Positions 45,075 to 51,890 of a DNA stretch of 64,000 nt are shown here, piece after piece. Below the pieces are notes generated by a model. That model was not told where the DNA came from, ran no database searches, and saw only the letters and a list, made by a program, of their open reading frames with translations. Each line of letters begins with the position of its first letter. The first letter of the stretch is position 1. The DNA lies in NCBI GenBank assembly GCA_964564415.1, contig CAZMAV010000007.1, positions 166,179-230,178 on the forward strand, given 5' to 3'. The stretch is from JALEFZ01 sp964564415 (GTDB lineage Bacteria; Bacteroidota; Bacteroidia; J057). The position numbers were made by a program, and so were the translations under genes.

Positions 45075-46418
45075 TTAAGAATTGAGGACAGCAAAGACAT
45101 TTTTCAGGTTCTTTTTCCTTTTGAGCTTGATCTGGGTTCCATTTTGCTCATTGTAGAGCCGGACGATTTCACCTTCGTAGGTCTTGAAAAATTCAGGATC
45201 GAAGTTGGCAGTGCCGAGATTATTCAGGACCTCTTCCATTTTAGCTCCTTCATCGATCCACTTCAGGCAAATATCTGCCCGGTAGCGGACGCCCATGAGG
45301 TTAAAGCCCTTGACTACCTTGGAGTCAGCATCATAGACGATGCGTACAGATTTATGCTGAGTGGGATGCTCCCAATAGAGGTGCTGCTCTCCCTCCTTTA
45401 CTTTATTGGCCACCTCTCCATAGACCTGATACTCGAGATTGATAAATTTGGCAGAGTTGAACCAGGTGCGCTGTACATAGGGTATGTTTTCTCCCAAAAG
45501 AATGCGGGCCAGATCGGGTCCCATGTGCCTACCGGTATACCAGACAGCCTCGATGGGCCGCCGTCCCGGAGCAGGTTGGCGAAGTTGGGCGCAGTCTCCC
45601 ACGGCATAAATGTCAGGCTGAGAGGTTTGGAGGAACTCATCCACCAGGAATCCCTTTTGGGTCTCTATGCCTGCATCCTTAGCCAGGTCAATGTTGGGGT
45701 GTACCCCGGCCGTCAGCCCTACAAATTGGCAGGGGATTTCTTCCTCCTCCTTGGTAATGATGGCGCTAACCCTTCCATTTTCATCCGGGAGGATTTCTTT
45801 GAGTTCGGATTGAAGGCGGAGGTCTATCCCGTGGGTGCGGTCAATTTCGCGGTTGATCATGGCAGACTCTTCGGGAGGCATGACTACATTCCAGAAGCTG
45901 GTCTCCCTGACCAGTAGGGTAACGGGAATGTGGCGGGAGTGAAACATCTCGGCCATTTCAATACCGATGAGTCCTCCCCCTACGACGACGGCATGCTGAA
46001 GGTCGCGGGAGTAGACTTCCATGGATTGGAGGTCATTAAAACTGACCATGCCCTGCACGCCGGCAAGGTCCTGACCGGGCCAGCCAAACTTATTGGACTG
46101 AGAGCCTGTGGCTAGGACAAGCTTGTCATAAGGCATGGCATCGCCATCGGTGAAGTGAAGAAATTTATTGTCGGGGTCTACTTTGGAGACGTACTTCTGA
46201 AGGAGGTTGATCCTGTTTTTGGGCCAGAAGTAAGGCTCATAGGGCTGGGTGTTTTCAAAGGTCATATGACCCATGTAAATGTACATCAGGGCGGTTCGAG
46301 ACCAGTGGTACTTCGTTTCGGCGGAGATCATGGTGATCCTTGCCTCACTGCTAAGCTTGCGGACGTGCCTGGCCACGGAGACCCCTGAGATGCCATTTCC
46401 GATAATGACGACGTGCAT
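45075..46418 (-). CDS. NAD(P)/FAD-dependent pyridine-nucleotide-disulfide-type oxidoreductase
   Basis: The protein has 447 residues. The FAD motif HVVIIGNGISGVSVARHV is at the start, the NAD(P) motif VVVGGGLIGIEMAEMF is near the middle, and DIYAVGDCAQL is the second FAD contact. The overall pattern is that of the rubredoxin reductase/nitrite-reductase NirB-type FAD domain, extended by about 80 residues at the C-terminus with no recognised match. No redox-active CxxC is visible. It is the first gene of the minus-strand run ahead of the 4Fe-4S membrane protein and starts about 210 bp from a divergent small secreted-protein gene. Confidence 0.9.
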   Translation of the reverse strand: MHVVIIGNGISGVSVARHVRKLSSEARITMISAETKYHWSRTALMYIYMGHMTFENTQPYEPYFWPKNRINLLQKYVSKVDPDNKFLHFTDGDAMPYDKLVLATGSQSNKFGWPGQDLAGVQGMVSFNDLQSMEVYSRDLQHAVVVGGGLIGIEMAEMFHSRHIPVTLLVRETSFWNVVMPPEESAMINREIDRTHGIDLRLQSELKEILPDENGRVSAIITKEEEEIPCQFVGLTAGVHPNIDLAKDAGIETQKGFLVDEFLQTSQPDIYAVGDCAQLRQPAPGRRPIEAVWYTGRHMGPDLARILLGENIPYVQRTWFNSAKFINLEYQVYGEVANKVKEGEQHLYWEHPTQHKSVRIVYDADSKVVKGFNLMGVRYRADICLKWIDEGAKMEEVLNNLGTANFDPEFFKTYEGEIVRLYNEQNGTQIKLKRKKNLKNVFAVLNS

Positions 46419-46596
46419 GGATGAAGGCTATTGGGTGGTGTTAATTAAGATATGACAGGAACTTAATACATTTATTCCTTATCTACTACCCAAATTGAAC
46501 TCTAAATATGTAGATATGTTGTCATGTGGCTGACAAGATTGAAGGAAATGCGGTTCAATGCCTGATAAAAGTAATACTGACTTCATGTATTTTTTT

Positions 46597-46614
46597 AATT
46601 TATATGTATAAATT
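46597..46614. promoter_or_regulatory. AT-rich palindrome upstream of the small secreted-protein gene
   Basis: AATTTATA and TATAAATT form a perfect 8-bp inverted repeat with a 2-nt centre, 18 bp before the ATG at 46633. It could be part of a promoter or an operator; no regulator gene lies nearby. Confidence 0.35.
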
Positions 46615-46632
46615 ATTTAAAAATCAAAAATT

Positions 46633-47061
46633 ATGAAACTATTACCCCTGACATTATTTTTCGCCCTTAGCCTTGGTTTTGTTTATGCTCAGGAGCTTGT
46701 ACAGGAAGACGATAGTGGAAATCCTTCTTTAGTCGTAGGTGATGGTGAACTTATCTCAAGCATAAATAATTTCCTTCATACTCAGGCAGGATTCAACCCG
46801 GAGGTGACATCAATGCTAATTGTCGAGTCTAATGATGGAGGATACTACCTACAAGCAAAAGGAAGTGAGTATAAAGTAATGATTGGATTAGAAGAGGAGT
46901 GAGGGACAGGAATTTTCATTTTTGCTGGGATTACCTGTACAAGCAAAACATGTTTTGCTAACGATGAATGTGTCCCAGAAGCAAATAAAATAAAATGTTC
47001 GCCTTGCCAGGGAGACTGCATAAAGACCACGACATCAGGAAACGACTTGTTTGACTGTTAA
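46633..47061 (+). CDS. Small secreted protein with in-frame TGA before a cysteine-rich tail
   Basis: The ATG at 46633 gives a signal peptide (MKLLPLTLFFALSLGFVYAQ) and 89 residues ending EEE, then TGA at 46900-46902. The same frame then runs 52 codons without a stop to TAA at 47059-47061. The extension begins GTGIFIFAGITC and contains seven cysteines (C..C...C spacing, with CSPCQGDC), unlike the cysteine-free N-terminal part. A single base change (for example GGA to TGA) would explain it. It may be a nonsense mutation splitting a gene, a sequencing error, or stop-codon readthrough. I recognise no family. It is divergent from the FAD oxidoreductase operon and has no selenocysteine genes nearby. 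If the TGA is real, the translated product is 46633-46902. Confidence 0.55.
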
Positions 47062-47137
47062 AAGGGTATATCTATTCAATCTTTAGCCTTTTGGCGTCAG
47101 CCTCCCTTCGAAAAATTGACCCCTTCCCCGGGTCTTC

Positions 47138-48022
47138 TTATCGCTTACGGGCCTTCACCATTCGATCCCTTCCCCCCAGGTCCTGTCTCAGTTCTATGTC
47201 CTTATAATCCATATCTGATAGCAGGCTTCTTACATCGGCTCCCCGATCGGCGTGAATTTCAAAGTAAAGCTTTCCCCCCTTTTTTAGCCAAGTCCGGCCC
47301 AGGTGGGCAATGGCCTTATAAAAAACCAGGGGATCATCCTCTTTGACAAAAAGGGCCAATTCAGGTTCGTATTCCCTTACATTGGCGTCGAGAAAATCCT
47401 TCTCAGCCTCTGAAACATAAGGAGGATTGGAGACCAATATATCCAGTTGAGAAAAATCATCAGGAGATGTTTCCAGGACGTCTTTTTCTAGCCAATGCAT
47501 GAGCAAGGGCTTATCCCTGGCATTCTTTCTGGCCAAGGCAATTGCCTCTGCACTTAGATCCATGCCATAAAAGGCGGAAGGTTGGAGGCCTGCCTTTTTC
47601 AATTCCATGCCCAGGGTGATAGGAATACAACCGCTGCCTGTACCTACATCCAGAAGTCGGGGTGCCTTGGATGGGCGGGAAGAAAGCCACTCCTCCTTGA
47701 TCCACAGGACCAGCCCTTCAGTATCGGGGCGGGGAATGAGGACATGCTCGTTGACCCTAAAATCGTAGCCGTAGAAGTGCGCCCAGCCTACGACGTATTG
47801 TACAGGCTCAGAATTGAGGAGGCGCTCGGCTCCTCGCCTTGCCTGTTCGAGAGAAGGGTCCTTAAACTCACCTCCCTCTTCCCATATTTTCGTCCATTTC
47901 ATCTCGAAGCTATAATCCCAAAAGAAGCGGGTGATGGCTTGGGCTTCGGAGGGAGGGTAGATATCTTTCAAGCGCTCTTCGAGCAAAAGGACAAAGGCTT
48001 TGATGTCGCTAGGCCAATTCAT
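47138..48022 (-). CDS. prmC: Peptide chain release factor N5-glutamine methyltransferase
   Basis: The protein has 294 residues. It is an S-adenosylmethionine-dependent enzyme that methylates the GGQ glutamine of release factors. The N-terminal helical domain is followed by GWAHFYGYDFRVNEHVLIPRPDTE, the SAM-binding LLDVGTGSGCIPITLG and the catalytic VSNPPYVS motif at the NPPY position. The protein is cytoplasmic. The gene is complete; transcription runs toward the small secreted-protein gene, leaving about 75 bp between them, and the next upstream gene is the divergent GldN-like gene. Confidence 0.96.
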   Translation of the reverse strand: MNWPSDIKAFVLLLEERLKDIYPPSEAQAITRFFWDYSFEMKWTKIWEEGGEFKDPSLEQARRGAERLLNSEPVQYVVGWAHFYGYDFRVNEHVLIPRPDTEGLVLWIKEEWLSSRPSKAPRLLDVGTGSGCIPITLGMELKKAGLQPSAFYGMDLSAEAIALARKNARDKPLLMHWLEKDVLETSPDDFSQLDILVSNPPYVSEAEKDFLDANVREYEPELALFVKEDDPLVFYKAIAHLGRTWLKKGGKLYFEIHADRGADVRSLLSDMDYKDIELRQDLGGRDRMVKARKR

Positions 48023-48129
48023 GACGCAAGTAAGGAATTTTTGGGGCAGGTGTAACCTTTTGCCTGTGACGAATTAATGAAATAAAATCCAGGTCCGGCC
48101 GGTCCGACAAATCTTCAAAATAAATTAAT

Positions 48130-48912
48130 ATGAAAATCCAAGTATTCATTTTCCTTGGCCTACTCATGTGGGTAAGAGTTGAGGCACAGGTATCGGTCAG
48201 AAAGGAAGATCATTTTTACAAGCGCCTGGTAGTGCAGCGCATGGACCTCGACGAAAAAATCAACCGTCCTTTTCGCGGTGTCCTCCGCCATCCTTCCGAT
48301 CAGGGGGGAGCCAACGGCCTGGTTCAGACTCTTCTCTCTGCACTTGAGGAAGGAGCTATCAAGGCCTATGACCCGGACGACCTAAGTCGGGCGATGAGCT
48401 ACGAAGAGGTAGTCCGCAGGATGAAAAGTTTTGAACAGGCCTTGAGGGGTTCGCCTATCCTGGATGACTACGCTTACCTGCCGGATTCGCTGGAAACTGA
48501 TGACTCAGACATCCTTAACCTGGATGCGGACATGGAAGAGGAAAACAAGGACCTGGGTCCTTACGAGTCTGTGGTTCAGTGGACAGAAGACTGGATATTT
48601 GATAAAAACCGGGGAGTCATGGTCAAGCAGATCAGGCATATACAATTGATCTGGACCGATCCGGGAGAGACCCTGCCCGAAAAATACCTGGCGGTCTTCG
48701 AGTATGGAGAGGCCAGGGAGGTCCTGGAAGAGGCCCGTTGGCACAACCGTTTCAACGACGCTGAGCATAGGAGCCTGAAAGAAGCCTTTGACCTCCGCCT
48801 TTTTCACAGCTATATCATCAATGTTTCCGGCAATGGGGTCCGGGAACTTGCCGAGGCCGAAAAGCGCCGCCTCCAACTGGTAGAGTTTGAGCATCACCTC
48901 TGGAGCTATTGA
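48130..48912 (+). CDS. gldN: GldN/PorN-like gliding and type IX secretion protein
   Basis: The protein has 260 residues. The signal peptide ends near VEAQ. The GldN signature is present: RMDLDEKINRPFRG at residues 37-50, then GLVQTLLSALEEGAIKAYDPDD and the TEDWIFDKNRGVM..QIRHIQLIW region. GldN/PorN sits under the T9SS ring with GldK and GldM. Genes of this family usually follow gldKLM, but this copy stands alone, so it may be a paralogue or part of a split locus. Middle residues (ETDDSDILNLDADMEEENKD) are unusually acidic. It has its own terminator (48970-49002). Confidence 0.8.
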   Translation: MKIQVFIFLGLLMWVRVEAQVSVRKEDHFYKRLVVQRMDLDEKINRPFRGVLRHPSDQGGANGLVQTLLSALEEGAIKAYDPDDLSRAMSYEEVVRRMKSFEQALRGSPILDDYAYLPDSLETDDSDILNLDADMEEENKDLGPYESVVQWTEDWIFDKNRGVMVKQIRHIQLIWTDPGETLPEKYLAVFEYGEAREVLEEARWHNRFNDAEHRSLKEAFDLRLFHSYIINVSGNGVRELAEAEKRRLQLVEFEHHLWSY

Positions 48913-49221
48913 ATTTGCCTGAAGCATCCCGGCTCTAAGGCATTAAAATAGATAATCCTCGGTTATCCACCGTTTGTAGATAAGTTCTACAAGCGGTTTT
49001 TTCATTGGGGGCGTTTTTCTTTTTTACGATTTAGATCAAAAGGGAATGGAAGAAGAGTGAGGTCGTTATCCCCAGGGGTTGTGCATAAGTCACATTGTCG
49101 GATTATGACATTCAAAGTAAATTACATTACACAAATTACCTACTTATTCTAAATCCTTGCACTGAGATCTTTATCTCGTCTGCTAACTATCTATTTGTAC
49201 AATTGAAACACAGGAAGTAAC
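48913..49221. other. Intergenic region upstream of nrdJ with terminator and DnaA-box-like motifs
   Basis: About 310 bp lies between the GldN-like gene and nrdJ. It contains the GldN terminator (48970-49002) and three sequences resembling the DnaA box TTATNCACA: TTATCCACC at 48963, TTATCCCCA at 49066 and TTATGCACA (reverse strand) at 49080-49088. The last is an exact match to the loose consensus. No B12 riboswitch box and no convincing NrdR box are seen. Confidence 0.5.
48970..49002 (+). terminator. Rho-independent terminator after the GldN-like gene
   Basis: An 11-bp stem (48970-48980 with 48986-48996, one G-U pair) with a 5-nt loop is followed by six T residues. It overlaps a DnaA-box-like sequence by two bases. 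Confidence 0.85.
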
Positions 49222-51795
49222 ATGGTAATATCAACTCAAGCCCAAACTCCCCAAAAAGGGCGTCGTCCAAAGTCTTTCAGCTATGAAGAAGTGCTGGAAG
49301 CCTCCAAGGCTTATTTCGATGGAGATGAACTCGCGGCCAACGTGTGGATCAATAAGTATGCCTTGAAAGATTCATACGGCAACATCTATGACCGCAGCCC
49401 CGACGATATGCACAAGCGTCTGGCACGCGAGATCGCCCGTATTGAGAAGAAATATCCCAATCCCTACTCCGAGGAGGAGATTTATGAGGGCTTGAAGAAT
49501 TTTAAATACATTGTCCCCCAGGGAGGGCCCATGTCCGGAATCGGCAACAACTTCCAGGTCGTTTCTCTTTCCAATTGTTTTGTAATCGGTCATGACCACC
49601 TGGCAGATTCCTATGGTGGGGTAATGAAGCTGGATGAGGAACAGGTACAATTGATGAAGCGCCGGGGAGGTGTAGGTCACGACCTGTCATATATACGTCC
49701 CAAGGGCAGTCCTGTCATGAACTCTGCCCTTTCTTCTACCGGAGTAGTTCCCTTTATGGAGCGCTACTCAAATTCTACCCGTGAGGTAGCCCAGGACGGT
49801 CGCCGAGGAGCCCTGATGCTTTCTATTTCTGTCAAGCATCCCGATTCGGAGCATTTCATCGACGCCAAAATGGATGGCACCAAGGTTACAGGGGCCAATG
49901 TATCCGTCAGAATTTCCGACGACTTCATGGAAGCCGTAAAGGCCAATAAGTCCTTTCTGCAAAAGTACCCCCTGGACTCAAAGAAACCCATGTTTACCAA
50001 GGAGATCGAAGCCAAGAAACTCTGGGACAAGATCATCCACAACGCCTGGGCCTCTGCCGAGCCTGGCATCCTCTTCTGGGATACCGTAACCCGCGAGTCT
50101 ATTCCCGATTGCTATGCCGACCTTGGCTTCCGCACTGTTTCCACCAATCCCTGTGGAGAAATACCCCTCTGTCCCTACGACAGCTGCCGTCTGCTGGCCA
50201 TCAACCTATTCAGCTTTGTCAAAAAGCCCTTCACCCAAGAAGCCAGCTTTGACTTTGACCTCTTCAAAAAATACGCAGCCATGGCTCAGCGTGTCATGGA
50301 CGATGTCGTAGACCTGGAACTGGAAAAGATCGACATGATCCTCGAGAAGATCGACAAAGATCCCGAGGATGAAGAGATCAAGCGTACTGAGCGCAGACTT
50401 TGGGAGAAAATCCGTGAGAAGTGCGCAAATGGAAGAAGGACCGGAGTAGGCATCACCGGTGAAGGAGACATGCTGGGAGGCCTTGGCCTGCGCTACGGTA
50501 GCGATGAGGCCACCGAGTTTTCTGTAAATGTACACAAGACCCTCGCCCTTACTGCTTATCGCACCTCTGTAGAAATGGCCAGGGACAGAGGCTCCTTCCC
50601 TCTCTTCGATGCCAAGCGAGAAGAGGAAAACCCCTTTATCAATCGCATCAAGGAGGCCGATCCTCAGCTATACAAGGACATGGTCAAGTACGGACGCAGA
50701 AACATCGCCATGCTCACCATTGCTCCCACAGGTACCGTATCCCTCATGACCCAGACTACCTCTGGTATTGAGCCGGTATTCATGGTTTCCTATAAGCGCC
50801 GCCGCAAGGTCAATCCCAATGACAAGACTGCTAAAGTAGATTTTATCGATGAGGTAGGAGATTCCTGGGAAGAGTACAATATTTTCCACCATCACTTCCG
50901 CACCTGGCTGTCCACCCAGGGTTACGACTTGGCTCAGGTGGCTAAAATGCCTCAGGAAGAACTCTATGAACTGATCAAAAAGTCTCCCTACCATCAAACT
51001 ACCTCCAACGATGTGGACTGGGTAGCCAAGGTAAAAATGCAGGGAGCTGTACAGAAATGGGTAGATCACTCTATCTCCGTCACGGTCAATGTCCCCAATG
51101 ATATTTCCGAGGAGATGGTCTCCAAAATCTACCAGACCGGATGGGAAGTAGGATGTAAGGGAATTACCATCTACCGGGATGGCTCTCGTTCAGGTGTCCT
51201 TGTTTCCAACGACGACAAAGGGAAGAAAAAGGAGGGTGATTTTGTAGAGACCCACGCTCCCAAGCGTCCCGAAAAACTAGAGGCTGAAGTCGTCCGCTTC
51301 TCCAATGGGGATGAAAAATGGGTGGCCGTAGTAGGTCTTCTCAATGGCAAGCCTTACGAAATTTTTACCGGTCATGCAGAGCATTCCTTCTCTATCCTTT
51401 CTTTTGTAGACAAAGGATGGGTTGTCAAAAGCAAGGACGAAGCCGGCGAAAGTCAGTACGATTTCCAGTACCTCGATAGAGATGGTTATAAGATCACCAT
51501 CGAAGGCCTATCCAGAACCTTCGACAAGGAATACTGGAACTATGCCAAACTAATTTCCGGAGTTCTTCGCCACGGTATGCCCCTCCAGCATGTGGTACAC
51601 CTCGTCAGCAACCTTCACCTGGATGCCGAGTCCCTCAATACCTGGAAAAATGGTGTGGCCAGGGCCCTCAAGCGCTTTATCCCCGATGGTACAGAGCCTG
51701 TAGAAAACAGGTGCACAGAATGTGGGGAAAGTGCCCTCGTCTACGAAGAAGGCTGCCTCAACTGCAAAGCCTGCGGGCATAGCAAGTGTGAGTAA
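49222..51795 (+). CDS. nrdJ: Adenosylcobalamin-dependent (class II) ribonucleotide reductase
   Basis: The protein has 857 residues. This enzyme makes deoxyribonucleotides using a B12 radical and no NrdB partner. SLSNCF carries the redox Cys119; NPCGEIPL holds the thiyl-radical Cys311. APTGTVSLMTQTTSGIEP and the ITIYRDGSR region are typical. The C-terminal 30 residues contain six cysteines in a zinc-ribbon-like pattern (CTECG ... CLNCKACGHSKC), which is usual in this class. Activity requires vitamin B12, made or imported elsewhere. ATG at 49222 is preceded by AGGAAG. No other RNR gene is in the window. Confidence 0.96.
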   Translation: MVISTQAQTPQKGRRPKSFSYEEVLEASKAYFDGDELAANVWINKYALKDSYGNIYDRSPDDMHKRLAREIARIEKKYPNPYSEEEIYEGLKNFKYIVPQGGPMSGIGNNFQVVSLSNCFVIGHDHLADSYGGVMKLDEEQVQLMKRRGGVGHDLSYIRPKGSPVMNSALSSTGVVPFMERYSNSTREVAQDGRRGALMLSISVKHPDSEHFIDAKMDGTKVTGANVSVRISDDFMEAVKANKSFLQKYPLDSKKPMFTKEIEAKKLWDKIIHNAWASAEPGILFWDTVTRESIPDCYADLGFRTVSTNPCGEIPLCPYDSCRLLAINLFSFVKKPFTQEASFDFDLFKKYAAMAQRVMDDVVDLELEKIDMILEKIDKDPEDEEIKRTERRLWEKIREKCANGRRTGVGITGEGDMLGGLGLRYGSDEATEFSVNVHKTLALTAYRTSVEMARDRGSFPLFDAKREEENPFINRIKEADPQLYKDMVKYGRRNIAMLTIAPTGTVSLMTQTTSGIEPVFMVSYKRRRKVNPNDKTAKVDFIDEVGDSWEEYNIFHHHFRTWLSTQGYDLAQVAKMPQEELYELIKKSPYHQTTSNDVDWVAKVKMQGAVQKWVDHSISVTVNVPNDISEEMVSKIYQTGWEVGCKGITIYRDGSRSGVLVSNDDKGKKKEGDFVETHAPKRPEKLEAEVVRFSNGDEKWVAVVGLLNGKPYEIFTGHAEHSFSILSFVDKGWVVKSKDEAGESQYDFQYLDRDGYKITIEGLSRTFDKEYWNYAKLISGVLRHGMPLQHVVHLVSNLHLDAESLNTWKNGVARALKRFIPDGTEPVENRCTECGESALVYEEGCLNCKACGHSKCE

Positions 51796-51837
51796 GCCTC
51801 TAAACTGGAAATTATAAAGCTAAAATTACTATCCAAT

Positions 51838-51871
51838 AAAGGCATCTCCTAAGAGGAGACGCCTTTTTTTG
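51838..51871. terminator. Terminator between convergent nrdJ and PAS histidine kinase
   Basis: A two-part stem (51838-51843 with 51861-51866 and 51845-51849 with 51855-51859, one mismatch between) is followed by seven to eight T residues on the plus strand. The opposite strand has a weaker T-run, so it mainly ends nrdJ. Confidence 0.75.
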
Positions 51872-51890
51872 GCTTTAACAGGATAAGGAC

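Noticed and set aside
46900..46960. Selenocysteine at the in-frame TGA
   Set aside because: The sequence after the TGA has only a 5-bp possible stem (46906-46910 with 46934-46938) and no typical bacterial SECIS loop. No sel genes are in the window. Bacteroidota rarely use selenocysteine in secreted proteins of this type.
48960..49090. Chromosomal origin of replication
   Set aside because: Three DnaA-like boxes alone are not enough. No dnaA, dnaN or AT-rich unwinding element with repeats lies nearby.
48913..49221. B12 riboswitch or NrdR box upstream of nrdJ
   Set aside because: No B12-box-like core (GCCACTG) and no ACACWATATWGTGT-type pair were found. The class II enzyme would make a riboswitch logical, but sequence support is lacking.
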